Below are positions 45,980-54,271 of a DNA stretch of 64,000 bases, one piece after another. Under the pieces are notes generated by a model. That model made no database searches, had not been told where the DNA came from, and saw only the letters and a program-made list of their open reading frames with translations. The first letter of the stretch is position 1. Each line of letters begins with the position of its first letter. The position numbers and the translations under genes were made by a program. Origin of the DNA: Massilia sp. IC2-477 (lineage in GTDB: Bacteria > Pseudomonadota > Gammaproteobacteria > Burkholderiales > Burkholderiaceae_D); contig NZ_JAJFEQ010000001.1 of NCBI RefSeq assembly GCF_020707265.1, positions 1-64,000 on the forward strand, read 5' to 3'.

Positions 45980-46543
45980 CTAGGCGCGCCGGGCCTGGCT
46001 GCGCACGCGCCAGGTCAGGCCGAGCAGGCCGGCCGCCAGCATCGCCCAGGTGTGCGGCTCGGGCGCCTGCGACATCATGCTCAGGCGCGTGTCGCTGGTC
46101 CAGTACAGGTGGCGCTCGGTCGTCATGTTGGGGTTGAAGTCGTAGGCATAGTGCTGGTCGCCGGTGGTGATCAGGCGGCCGCCGCCGACCCAGCCTTCCG
46201 GATCCTGCCCATAGCTGCCGACGCTGAAGTGCAGGCCGGCATCGGGCGAGAACGCGAAACTGCTTGCCCCGCACTGGTAGTAATCGTTGCTGGTGGACGC
46301 GCAGGCGATGTAATCGAGCTCGCCCACGACCAGGGACAGCAGTTCGCCTTTTTCGAGCACGCCGTCACTGTCCAGGTCATTGCCCTTGAACGAGCCGGAG
46401 ATGATCTCGTCGGGCAGGAAGCTGTCCGATACACTGTCGTAAAAGCCGTTGAAGGAAAAGCCCCAGGAAATGGACTCCGTGGGGTCGGCATGAGCGGCCG
46501 TGCAGCACAGGAGCAGGGCGCCGGTGGAAAGTAACTTCTTCAT
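45980..46543 (-). CDS. PEP-CTERM protein with an EF-hand-like loop
   Basis: A 187-aa secreted protein. The Sec signal is residues 1-19 (ends AHA). Residues about 56-67 read DLDSDGVLEKGE, a good EF-hand calcium loop. The C-terminal PEP-CTERM signal is APEPHTWAMLAAGLLGLTWRVRSQARRA (PEP, hydrophobic helix, basic end). Exosortase processing is expected but its genes are not in the window. It converges on the FAS1 gene with a 7-nt gap. Confidence 0.85.
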   Translation of the reverse strand: MKKLLSTGALLLCCTAAHADPTESISWGFSFNGFYDSVSDSFLPDEIISGSFKGNDLDSDGVLEKGELLSLVVGELDYIACASTSNDYYQCGASSFAFSPDAGLHFSVGSYGQDPEGWVGGGRLITTGDQHYAYDFNPNMTTERHLYWTSDTRLSMMSQAPEPHTWAMLAAGLLGLTWRVRSQARRA

Positions 46544-46630
46544 GTAAAACCTCGAGCAAAAACAGGGGCGCCGATCAAAAACTGCATGGAACCAGCGTAC
46601 TCCTGTTCGCCCGATACTGTCGCGCTATCT

Positions 46631-46646
46631 TGTGGAAATATTCACA
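46631..46646. promoter_or_regulatory. CRP/Vfr-like site upstream of the PEP-CTERM gene
   Basis: TGTGGAAATATTCACA differs from the CRP consensus TGTGA-N6-TCACA at one position. It lies 88 bp upstream of the minus-strand PEP-CTERM start. One match in 64 kb may be chance. Confidence 0.35.
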
Positions 46647-46691
46647 ATGTGTCGTTCTTGCGCGACATTGATGTAACACTGTTGAGTCCGC

Positions 46692-47162
46692 TCAGGCGCC
46701 ACCGGCATAGCCGTTCTGGCGCCAGGCTTCGTACACCACCACCGCCACCGTGTTCGAGAGGTTGAGGCTGCGGTTGTCCGGCCGCATCGGCAGGCGGATG
46801 CGCTGGGTCGGCGGGAAGCGCTCGCGCAGGGCCGGGTCGAGGCCGCGCGATTCGGCGCCGAACACGAACACGTCGCCCGGCCGGAAGCTGGCCTCGGCGA
46901 ACGGCGAGGAGCCGTGCGTGGTGAGGGCGAACATGCGCGTCGGATCCGGCTTCGCATCGAGCAGGAAGGCGTCCCAGTTCTTGTGCACCTTCATGGTCGC
47001 GTAGTCGTGATAGTCCAGCCCGGCGCGGCGCATCTTGGCGTCGTCGAGCGGGAAGCCGAGCGGTTCGACCAGGTGCAGCTGCACGCCGGTATTCGCACAC
47101 AGGCGAATGACGTTGCCGGTATTCGGCGGGATTTCCGGTTCGACCAGGACGACATGGAACAA
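46692..47162 (-). CDS. trmL: tRNA (cytidine(34)-2'-O)-methyltransferase
   Basis: A 156-aa SPOUT (alpha/beta-knot) methyltransferase of the TrmL/YibK family, methylating the wobble base of tRNA-Leu. Family motifs are MFHVVLVEPEIPPNTGNVIRLCANTG, FGAESRGLDPALRERFP and the knot IRLPMRPDNRSLNLSNTVAVVVYEA (quoted in part as hallmarks). Length is typical. It is 18 nt downstream of comF on the minus strand. Confidence 0.95.
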   Translation of the reverse strand: MFHVVLVEPEIPPNTGNVIRLCANTGVQLHLVEPLGFPLDDAKMRRAGLDYHDYATMKVHKNWDAFLLDAKPDPTRMFALTTHGSSPFAEASFRPGDVFVFGAESRGLDPALRERFPPTQRIRLPMRPDNRSLNLSNTVAVVVYEAWRQNGYAGGA

Positions 47163-47180
47163 GTGCTTCTCCTTCTATAT

Positions 47181-47915
47181 TCAAGGGGGTGGCGTGCGGG
47201 CGAACACCAGGTTCGTGACGCGCGCCGCGCCGGCGCGCTTGAGCACGCCGGCCAGTTCATCGAGTGTATGGCCGCTGGTCATGACGTCGTCAACCACGCC
47301 GACATGCCGTCCCGCCAGCGTTTGCGCATCGTCCGCGACGGCGAAGGCGCCACGCACGTTGCGGCGCCGTTCGCCCGGCGCCACGCCGGACTGGGCCGCC
47401 GTCTCCAGCTGCCGCACCAGCAGCCGCGGCGCCAGCGCAATCCCGAGGGCACCCGACAGCGGCCGGGCTAGCTCGAGCGCCTGGTTGTAGCCGCGCTCGA
47501 CCAGGCGGCGCGGCCCCAGCGGCACCGGGCACAGCAGATCCGGCAGGGCCAGGCCTTCGCAGGCCAGGATGGCGTCGCGCAGGCGGCGCGCCATCCAGGG
47601 CGCCAGTGCCAGCCGGGCGCCGAACTTCAGCTGCAGGACCAGGCGGTCGACCGGGTCGGCATAGTCGCAGGCAATGACCGTGGCGTCAAAGGCCGGGCTA
47701 TCCGCCAGGCAGGCGCCGCAGCGGCGCCCGCTATCCTGGGGGCCGACCGGGTTGGCGCAGCAGGGGCAGCGGGGTCGCAGCTCGCGCGTATGGGCGTGGG
47801 CGCAGGCCGGGCAAACCGGCGCATCTCCCGTCGCGCCGCACAGCACGCAGCTGCACGGCAGCAGGGCCCGCAATAGCGAACCCGGCCAACGCAAGGGGGA
47901 GGACAGCAGCGGCAT
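47181..47915 (-). CDS. comF: ComF-family amidophosphoribosyltransferase-like protein
   Basis: A 244-aa protein. The N-terminal Cys-rich zinc region has CVLCGATGDAPVCPACA and CPCCANP. The C-terminal phosphoribosyltransferase fold has the PRPP loop VGVVDDVMTSGHTLDELAG. The middle NRLALPDLL/CPVPLGPRRLVERGYNQALELARP region is typical. It is linked to DNA uptake in competent bacteria and, here, sits with trmL. Start at MPLLSSPLRW; further upstream starts are possible but lack homology. Confidence 0.92.
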   Translation of the reverse strand: MPLLSSPLRWPGSLLRALLPCSCVLCGATGDAPVCPACAHAHTRELRPRCPCCANPVGPQDSGRRCGACLADSPAFDATVIACDYADPVDRLVLQLKFGARLALAPWMARRLRDAILACEGLALPDLLCPVPLGPRRLVERGYNQALELARPLSGALGIALAPRLLVRQLETAAQSGVAPGERRRNVRGAFAVADDAQTLAGRHVGVVDDVMTSGHTLDELAGVLKRAGAARVTNLVFARTPPP

Positions 47916-47976
47916 CAGCTCGAATCCACGGGAGCATGTACACTCCGCCATTATCTCACTTGTCTGCATCACCACC

Positions 47977-48894
47977 ATGGCTTCACCGCAACCCTCCCGG
48001 ATGAGCGCGCCCATCGACCTGGACCGCGTCCGCTCCCTGTTCGCCCAGCCCGGCCGCATCGCCCCTTCCGACTTCCTGCGCCGCGAGATCGCCCAGCGCA
48101 TGCACGAGCGCCTGCAACTCGTCAAGATCGCGCCCAAGCAGGTGCTCGACGCCGGCTGCGGCACCGGAGCCGACCTGGCCTTGCTGCAAAAGACCTATCC
48201 CGCGGCCCAGATCCTGGGCATCGATGCCGCGCCCGCCATGGCGCTGGCGGCAAAGGCGCCGGCGCCCGCGACCCGCTCGCTGAACCAGATGCTCAGCCGT
48301 TTGCTGCCGGCCAAGGCCGGCGTCGACATCCTGTGCGGTGACTTCGGCAACCTGCCATTCGGGACGAACTCGCTCGACCTGCTGTGGTCGAACCTGGCGC
48401 TGCACTGGCATCCGCAACCGGACCGCGTGTTCGCCGAATGGCGCCGCAGCTTGCGCGTCGACGGCCTGCTGATGTTCTCGAACTTCGGCCCTGATACCTT
48501 TGCCGAGCTGCGCACCGCCTTTGCCGCCCTGGACGAAACGCCGCACACGCTGCCTTTCGTGGACATGCATGACTTCGGCGACCAGCTCGTGGAGGCTGGG
48601 TTTTCCACCCCGGTGATGGACATGGAGCGCATCACGGTGACCTACGACAAGGCGGCGGCCCTGCTGGCCGACGTGCGCGCCCTGGGCGGTAACCCGCTGG
48701 CCACGCGCCGCCGCGGGCTGATCGGGCGGGCGGCCTGGGGACGCATGCTCGATGCCCTCGAGGCCGGGCGCCGCCCCGACGGCAAGCTGACGCTGACCTT
48801 CGAGGTCATCTATGGCCACGCTTTCCGTCCGGCACCGAAGACCACGGCGGCAGGGGAGGCGATCGTGCGTTTCCAGCCGCGCAAGCCTCAGTAA
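47977..48894 (+). CDS. Malonyl-ACP O-methyltransferase-like SAM methyltransferase (BioC-like)
   Basis: A 305-aa class I SAM-dependent methyltransferase. SAM motif I is VLDAGCGTGADL, with motif post-I LGIDAAPAM and LLWSNLALHWHPQPDRVFAEWRR, which closely resembles BioC. BioC methylates malonyl-ACP to start biotin synthesis. No bio genes are nearby, so the role is inferred. The start at MASPQPS was used; MSAPIDL at 48001 is an alternative. It is divergent from comF. Confidence 0.85.
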   Translation: MASPQPSRMSAPIDLDRVRSLFAQPGRIAPSDFLRREIAQRMHERLQLVKIAPKQVLDAGCGTGADLALLQKTYPAAQILGIDAAPAMALAAKAPAPATRSLNQMLSRLLPAKAGVDILCGDFGNLPFGTNSLDLLWSNLALHWHPQPDRVFAEWRRSLRVDGLLMFSNFGPDTFAELRTAFAALDETPHTLPFVDMHDFGDQLVEAGFSTPVMDMERITVTYDKAAALLADVRALGGNPLATRRRGLIGRAAWGRMLDALEAGRRPDGKLTLTFEVIYGHAFRPAPKTTAAGEAIVRFQPRKPQ

Positions 48895-48923
48895 CCCACA
48901 GCAACAGCACCGCCCGATTTTCC

Positions 48924-48953
48924 TTGAATAAAAATTACTGGTTTGATTATAAT
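48924..48953 (+). promoter_or_regulatory. Predicted cox operon promoter
   Basis: -35 TTGAAT (48924-48929), 18-bp spacer, -10 TATAAT (48948-48953). The downstream genes are the cytochrome oxidase operon. Confidence 0.65.
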
Positions 48954-48956
48954 CAG
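48943..48956 (+). promoter_or_regulatory. FNR/ANR-type box overlapping the coxB -10 element
   Basis: TTGATTATAATCAG matches the FNR consensus TTGAT-N4-ATCAA at nine of ten fixed positions. It covers the -10 element, a repressing position. This would turn the aerobic oxidase off when oxygen is absent. Confidence 0.55.
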
Positions 48957-49237
48957 TGGCTATTTTTGTCGTCTGGACGAGGAAAACGCTGAAAAAAGCA
49001 GCAATCCGGGCGCAAGAATAGAAATAATTTGAAATGAATTGCAGCATCAGCAGAGCCGCCGGCGGCGGGTAGCACGAAGCTACCGACCACTGGCGCGTAG
49101 GTTTCCCACCGTTTCCGCAGCGCAATTTCGCGGTATGGTATGGACCTTTCTGCGAATTACGTTTCGGAGCGGCGGCAGTTCGTTCATGGAGCTGCCGACC
49201 GTTAAAAATATTTTTATTTTGGGTGGTTGGGGACAAC

Positions 49238-50425
49238 ATGACATACGCATCGCGACTTGGGGCCTGGATGTTCGGCCTCGCAGCAACGGCCGGCATCCCA
49301 GCATGGGCGGCTCCGGAAATCACGGGCCGGCCGGTCGAACACCAGTTGAACATGCAGCCCCCGGTCAACGAGCTCGGCAGCTATATCTACGGCCTGCACA
49401 ACTGGATGATGTACGTCTGCCTGGCGATCTTCATCGGCGTGTTCGGCGTCATGTTCTATTCGGTGTTCAAGCACCGCAAATCGCGCGGCCACAAGGCAGC
49501 CACCTTCCACGAATCGACCGCTGTCGAAATCGCCTGGACCATCGTTCCCTTCCTGATCGTCATCTTCATGGCCTTCCCGGCCACCAAGGCCGTGATCGCG
49601 CTGAAGGATACCTCCAACGCCGACATCACCATCAAAGCCACCGGCATGCAGTGGAAATGGGGCTATGACTACCTGACCGGCGAAGGCGAGGGCATCTCCT
49701 TCCTGTCGAACCTGTCCACCCCGCGCGCCCAGATCGGCCTGCCGGGCGAAGAAGCCACCGCCGCGAAGGGCGAAAACTACCTGCTGGAAGTCGACAACGA
49801 AATGGTCGTCCCGGTCGGCAAGAAGATCCGCATGGTGTTCACCGCCAATGACGTGATCCACGCCTGGACCATCCCGGCCTTCGCCATCAAGCAGGACGCC
49901 ATCCCCGGCTTCGTGCGCGACGGCTGGTTCAAGGCCGACAAGATCGGCGTCTACCGCGGCAACTGCGTCGAGCTGTGCGGCAAGGACCACGCCTTCATGC
50001 CGATCGTCGTGCGTGTGGTGTCCGCCGAGGACTACAGCGCCTGGGTCGCCGGCGAGAAGAAGAAAATGGCCGCCCTGGCCGATGACCCGAACAAGGTCTG
50101 GACCATCGATGAACTGAAGACCCGCGGCGAGCAGGTCTACAACGCCAACTGCGTGGCCTGCCACCAGGCCAACGGCAAGGGCGTGCCGAACGCGTTTGCC
50201 CCGCTGGAAGGCTCGCAAGTGGTGCTGGGCGCCAAGGCGCACCAGGTCGACGTGCTGCTCAACGGCCAGGATACCCCGGCCTACCCGTCGGCGATGCCGG
50301 CGTGGAAGCAGCTCTCGGACACCGAGATCGCCGCCGTCATCACCTATACCCGCAACACCTGGTCGAACAAGGCTGCGGAAAATATCGTCCAACCGGCAGA
50401 AGTGCTGGCTGCGCGCAGCAAGTGA
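49238..50425 (+). CDS. coxB: Cytochrome c oxidase subunit II with fused cytochrome c domain
   Basis: A 395-aa aa3-type oxidase subunit II. The Sec-type N-terminus (ends AWA) is followed by two transmembrane helices (about 48-70 and 92-115). The CuA domain motif is CVELCGKDHAFM. A C-terminal class I cytochrome c domain (about 300-385) has heme motif CVACH. The ribosome site is weak (GGTTGGGGAC). It passes electrons from cytochrome c to CoxA. Confidence 0.96.
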   Translation: MTYASRLGAWMFGLAATAGIPAWAAPEITGRPVEHQLNMQPPVNELGSYIYGLHNWMMYVCLAIFIGVFGVMFYSVFKHRKSRGHKAATFHESTAVEIAWTIVPFLIVIFMAFPATKAVIALKDTSNADITIKATGMQWKWGYDYLTGEGEGISFLSNLSTPRAQIGLPGEEATAAKGENYLLEVDNEMVVPVGKKIRMVFTANDVIHAWTIPAFAIKQDAIPGFVRDGWFKADKIGVYRGNCVELCGKDHAFMPIVVRVVSAEDYSAWVAGEKKKMAALADDPNKVWTIDELKTRGEQVYNANCVACHQANGKGVPNAFAPLEGSQVVLGAKAHQVDVLLNGQDTPAYPSAMPAWKQLSDTEIAAVITYTRNTWSNKAAENIVQPAEVLAARSK

Positions 50426-50453
50426 TTAGCTATTTAGCTTCAGGGATATCGAC

Positions 50454-52067
50454 ATGACTACCAGCACCATCGATCACGCACACGACGATCATCACGGCCA
50501 CGCGCACGACCACGATCACGCGCACGACCATCCGCACGGCTACCGCCGCTGGCTGTTTGCCACCAACCACAAGGACATCGGCACCCTGTACCTGTGGTTC
50601 TCCTTCATCATGCTGCTCTCGGGCGGCGTGCTGGCGCTGATGATCCGCACCGAGCTGTACCAGCCGGGCCTGCAGTTCTTCCGCCCCGAGTTCTTCAACC
50701 AGCTGACCACCATGCACGGCCTGGTGATGGTGTTCGGCGCGATCATGCCGGCCTTCGTCGGCTTCGCCAACTGGATGATCCCGCTGCAAGTGGGCGCGTC
50801 CGACATGGCCTTCGCGCGCATGAACAACTTCTCGTTCTGGCTGCTGCCGCCGGCGGCGATCCTGCTTGCGGGTTCCTTCTTCTCGCCGGGCGGCGCCACC
50901 GCCGCCGGCTGGACCCTGTATGCGCCGCTGTCGACCCAGATGGGCCCGGGCATGGACATGGCGATCTTCGCCATGCACATCATGGGCGCCTCGTCGATCA
51001 TGGGCTCGATCAACATCATCGTCACCATCCTGAACATGCGCGCTCCGGGCATGACCCTGATGAAGATGCCGATGTTCTGCTGGACCTGGCTGATCACCGC
51101 CTTCCTGCTGATCGCCGTGATGCCGGTGCTGGCTGGCGCCATCACCATGACCCTGACCGACCGCCACTTCGGCACCTCGTTCTTCAACGCGGCCGGCGGC
51201 GGCGACCCGGTGATGTACCAGCACATCTTCTGGTTCTTCGGCCACCCCGAGGTCTACATCATGATCCTGCCGGCCTTCGGCATCGTGTCGCAGATCATCC
51301 CGGCCTTTGCCCGCAAGCCGCTGTTCGGCTACGCCTCGATGGTGTACGCGACCGCCTCGATCGCGATCCTGTCCTTCATCGTCTGGGCCCACCACATGTT
51401 CACCACCGGCATGCCGGTGACCGCGCAGCTGTTCTTCATGTATGCCACCATGCTCATCTCCGTGCCGACCGGCGTGAAGGTGTTCAACTGGGTCGCGACC
51501 ATGTGGAAAGGTTCGATGACTTTCGAAACGCCGATGCTGTTCGCGGTCGGCTTCATCTTCGTGTTCACCATGGGCGGCTTCACCGGCCTGATCCTGGCCG
51601 TGACGCCGATCGACATCATCGTCCACGACACCTATTACGTGGTGGCGCACTTCCACTACGTGCTGGTGGCGGGCTCGCTGTTCGCGCTGTTCGCCGGCTT
51701 CTACTACTGGGCGCCGAAGTGGACCGGTCACATGTATCCGGAATTCCGCGGCAAGGTGCACTTCTGGGCTTCCCTGGTCACCTTCAACGTCACCTTCTTC
51801 CCGATGCACTTCCTGGGCCTGGCCGGCATGCCGCGCCGCTATGCGGACTACGCCACCCAGTTCACCGACTTCAACATGATCGTGTCGATCGGCGCCTTCG
51901 GCTTCGGCCTGTCGCAGGTCTACTTCCTGTTCTTCGTCGTGCTGCCGACCATCCGCGGCGGCAAGAAGGCGGAAGCCAAGCCATGGGAAGGCGCGGAAGG
52001 CCTGGAGTGGACCGTGCCGAGCCCGGCGCCGTTCCACACCTTCGAAACCCCGCCGCTGGTGAAGTAA
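50454..52067 (+). CDS. coxA: Cytochrome c oxidase subunit I
   Basis: A 537-aa heme-copper oxidase subunit I with about twelve helices. Conserved signatures are MHGLVMVFG (heme a ligand), the CuB/Tyr region [17 protein letters not shown], the K-channel and [14 protein letters not shown] (CuB and heme a3 ligands). An unusual His/Asp-rich N-terminus (about residues 6-28) precedes the first helix. It reduces O2 to water and pumps protons. It is 28 nt downstream of coxB. Confidence 0.97.
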   Translation: MTTSTIDHAHDDHHGHAHDHDHAHDHPHGYRRWLFATNHKDIGTLYLWFSFIMLLSGGVLALMIRTELYQPGLQFFRPEFFNQLTTMHGLVMVFGAIMPAFVGFANWMIPLQVGASDMAFARMNNFSFWLLPPAAILLAGSFFSPGGATAAGWTLYAPLSTQMGPGMDMAIFAMHIMGASSIMGSINIIVTILNMRAPGMTLMKMPMFCWTWLITAFLLIAVMPVLAGAITMTLTDRHFGTSFFNAAGGGDPVMYQHIFWFFGHPEVYIMILPAFGIVSQIIPAFARKPLFGYASMVYATASIAILSFIVWAHHMFTTGMPVTAQLFFMYATMLISVPTGVKVFNWVATMWKGSMTFETPMLFAVGFIFVFTMGGFTGLILAVTPIDIIVHDTYYVVAHFHYVLVAGSLFALFAGFYYWAPKWTGHMYPEFRGKVHFWASLVTFNVTFFPMHFLGLAGMPRRYADYATQFTDFNMIVSIGAFGFGLSQVYFLFFVVLPTIRGGKKAEAKPWEGAEGLEWTVPSPAPFHTFETPPLVK

Positions 52068-52069
52068 TC

Positions 52070-52180
52070 ATGGACAAGCAAGCGCAGAAGAAGAGCAACC
52101 TGAAGACCGCGCTGGTGCTGGGCGGGATCGCCTTGCTGTTCTTCGCCAGCGTGTTCGTCAAGTTCACCTGGCTGAGCTGA
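52070..52180 (+). CDS. 36-aa cytochrome oxidase small membrane protein
   Basis: A short single-helix protein MDKQAQKKSNLKTALVLGGI... (one helix, about residues 13-33). It starts 2 nt after the coxA stop and ends 1 nt before ctaG. Similar small genes sit at this position in other betaproteobacterial cox clusters and are annotated as small assembly proteins. No direct function is visible. Confidence 0.75.
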   Translation: MDKQAQKKSNLKTALVLGGIALLFFASVFVKFTWLS

Positions 52181-52181
52181 G

Positions 52182-52760
52182 ATGACGCCGCTGAGCAGCC
52201 GAATCAGGCGCCTGAACCGCTCCACCCTGGGCAAACTGGTGGTGGTGGCGGTCATGATGTTCGGCTTCGGTTACGCGCTGGTGCCGGTGTATCGCCAGAT
52301 CTGCGAAGTGCTGGGCATTAACGTGCTGACGCAGAAGGGCGACTTCGTCGAGGCGCCCGTGAATTCCCAGGTCGACAAGACGCGCACCATCGTCGTCGAG
52401 CTGGACGGCAATGCCCAGGGACCGTGGCGCTTCCGCCCGACCCAGAGCAGCATCTCGGTGCACCCGGGCGAGCTGGTCACCGTCACCTACGAGGTCGTCA
52501 ACAAGCAGGGCAGGGCGATGAAGGCACAGGCGATCCCGAGCTACGCGCCGCAGGTCGTCACGCCGCACTTCAAGAAAGTGGAGTGCTTCTGCTTCCGCGA
52601 GCAGACCCTGCAGGCGAACGAGGCGCGCCAGATGCCGGTGGTCTTCTTCATCGACCCGGCGCTGCCGCGCGAAGTGAAGAACATCACGTTGTCGTACACC
52701 TTCTTCGAGATCGGCGGCGGACTGCAAACCGCGGCGAACGGTGCGGCGAAAGTGCAGTAA
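52182..52760 (+). CDS. ctaG: Cytochrome c oxidase assembly protein CtaG/Cox11
   Basis: A 192-aa copper chaperone for CuB insertion. It has an N-terminal transmembrane helix (about residues 17-38) and a periplasmic Ig-like domain. The copper-binding motif is KKVECFCFREQTL; VVFFIDPALPREVKNITLSYTFFE is the family end. It lies within the cox operon, 1 nt after the small peptide gene. Confidence 0.96.
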   Translation: MTPLSSRIRRLNRSTLGKLVVVAVMMFGFGYALVPVYRQICEVLGINVLTQKGDFVEAPVNSQVDKTRTIVVELDGNAQGPWRFRPTQSSISVHPGELVTVTYEVVNKQGRAMKAQAIPSYAPQVVTPHFKKVECFCFREQTLQANEARQMPVVFFIDPALPREVKNITLSYTFFEIGGGLQTAANGAAKVQ

Positions 52761-52982
52761 ATGGAAGACCAACCGCATCAGCAGGTGCACAAACGGCCTG
52801 CCAGTTTCCTGGCCACGATGAAGGCCGTGTTCTGGTCGTTCTTCGGGGTGCGCAAGCGCCGCGACTACGAACAGGACGCCGCCAACCTGAACCCGGTGCA
52901 CCTGATCATTGCCGGGCTGATCGGGGCGGCGATCTTCATCGGCGTATTGGTGCTGGTGGTGCGCTTCGCGGTATCGCAGTAG
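52761..52982 (+). CDS. DUF2970 membrane protein
   Basis: A 73-aa protein with one transmembrane helix (about 47-69) and the conserved ASFLATMKAVFWSFFGVRKRRDYEQDA region (shown in part as DUF2970 signature). It is located directly after ctaG (stop/start adjacent), a typical betaproteobacterial cox-cluster position. Function unknown. Confidence 0.88.
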   Translation: MEDQPHQQVHKRPASFLATMKAVFWSFFGVRKRRDYEQDAANLNPVHLIIAGLIGAAIFIGVLVLVVRFAVSQ

Positions 52983-53035
52983 AGAATTTAGCGACACAAA
53001 GAATCACCCGAAAATTTAAAGAGTAGATTGAGGAG

Positions 53036-53899
53036 ATGAAAATGAGTTCGCCACAAACCGTGCCCTACTATTTCGTGCCAGGCCCATCGCGCTGGCCGAT
53101 GTTCGCCGGCCTCTCGCTGCTGGTGACCATGGCCGGCGCGTCGGGCTGGGTCAACAGCGCCCCGTGGGGCCCGGCAGTGTGCCTGGCCGGCATCGCCGCC
53201 ACCCTGGTGGTGCTGTACTTCTGGTTCGGCGACGCCATCGGCGAATCCGAATCGGGCATGTACGGCAAGCGCATCGACACCTCCTACCGCTGGTCGATGA
53301 GCTGGTTCATCTTCTCGGAAGTGATGTTCTTCGGCGCCTTCTTCGGCGCGCTGTTCTACGCTAGAGCCGTCACCATGCCCTGGCTGTCGGACCTCGACCA
53401 CAAGATCCTGTGGCCGGACTTCGCGCCGACCTGGGGCAACACCGGCCCGGCCGGCGTGGTGGACAACTTCCAGACCATGGGCCCGTTCCCGATCCCGACC
53501 ATCAACACCGCGCTGCTGCTGCTGTCGGGCGTCACCCTGACCATCTCGCACCACGCGCTGCGCGCCGGCCACCGCGGCAAGACCGCGTTCTGGCTCGCCG
53601 CCACCATCCTGCTGGGCGCGGTCTTCATGGGCTTCCAGGTCTATGAATACATGCACGCCTACTCGGAACTGAACCTGAAGCTGACCTCGGGCATCTACGG
53701 CTCGACCTTCTTCATGCTGACCGGCTTCCACGGCTTCCACGTGACCATGGGCGCGATCATGCTGTCGGTGATCCTGTACCGCGTGCTCAAGGGCCACTTC
53801 ACGGCGGACAACCACTTTGGCTTCGAAGGCGCGGCCTGGTACTGGCACTTCGTTGACGTCGTGTGGCTGGGGCTGTACGTCGTCGTGTACTGGCTGTAA
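53036..53899 (+). CDS. coxC: Cytochrome c oxidase subunit III
   Basis: A 287-aa protein with seven transmembrane helices. Typical segments are SWFIFSEVMFFGAFFGALFYAR (with the conserved Glu) and FYMLTGFHGFHVTMGAIML-like HGFHVT, ending WHFVDVVWLGLYVVVYWL. It stabilises CoxA. The start at MKMSSPQT follows a GGAG site (AGGAGATG). Its 3' end precedes repeat copy F. Confidence 0.96.
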   Translation: MKMSSPQTVPYYFVPGPSRWPMFAGLSLLVTMAGASGWVNSAPWGPAVCLAGIAATLVVLYFWFGDAIGESESGMYGKRIDTSYRWSMSWFIFSEVMFFGAFFGALFYARAVTMPWLSDLDHKILWPDFAPTWGNTGPAGVVDNFQTMGPFPIPTINTALLLLSGVTLTISHHALRAGHRGKTAFWLAATILLGAVFMGFQVYEYMHAYSELNLKLTSGIYGSTFFMLTGFHGFHVTMGAIMLSVILYRVLKGHFTADNHFGFEGAAWYWHFVDVVWLGLYVVVYWL

Positions 53900-53914
53900 A
53901 GAAGGATCAATTTC

Positions 53915-54022
53915 GTAGGGTGGGCGGGTCTCCCGCCCACGCGTTCAACTGTCGGGCGAATGGATGCACCGTGGCTCGCATAGGTTCACTGAACGCGTGG
54001 GCAGGAGACCTGCCCACCCTAC
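53915..54022. repeat. Bipartite inverted repeat, copy F
   Basis: Outer GTAGGGTGGGCGGG and CTGCCCACCCTAC; inner CCCGCCCACGCGTTCA and TGAACGCGTGGGCAG. In the right half both sides of the stem change together (GGGCAGG/CCTGCCC), a compensatory change relative to other copies. It lies between the convergent coxC and DUF2909 genes. Confidence 0.9.
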
Positions 54023-54037
54023 GTTAACGGCAGCTGC

Positions 54038-54238
54038 TCAGCGAATCCCGGTCGGCGCAATCCAGCCCATCTTGTAGGCGCCGAGCAGGCACAGGAACAG
54101 GGTAATGGACAGGCCGACCCGCATCGCCAGCGCATGCACCGTCCGGTTGCTCTGCCCTTTGTCGCGCATCAGGAAGAACAGGGCCGAACCGAGGCTGGCA
54201 AGGATCAAAATAAAGGCAATGGCAACAAACAGTTTCAT
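54038..54238 (-). CDS. DUF2909 twin-helix membrane protein
   Basis: A 66-aa protein with two transmembrane helices (about 2-24 and 40-60) around a short loop (MRDKGQSNRTVHALAMRVG). It matches the DUF2909/twin transmembrane proteins found in betaproteobacterial cox clusters. It is on the minus strand, divergent from surf1. Function unknown. Confidence 0.82.
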   Translation of the reverse strand: MKLFVAIAFILILASLGSALFFLMRDKGQSNRTVHALAMRVGLSITLFLCLLGAYKMGWIAPTGIR

Positions 54239-54271
54239 GGTCGGCCCGGGAAAAGTTGAGGCTTCATTGTA

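Larger units (their letters stand above)
48895..49237 (+). other. Long leader/intergenic region upstream of coxB
   Basis: No gene seen in this 343-bp stretch. It holds the predicted coxB promoter near 48924-48953, giving a transcript leader of about 280 nt. No recognised riboswitch or attenuator was found. Confidence 0.5.

Noticed and set aside
50430..52037. 535-residue antisense frame over coxA
   Set aside because: His/Arg/Glu-rich shadow; coxA is certain.
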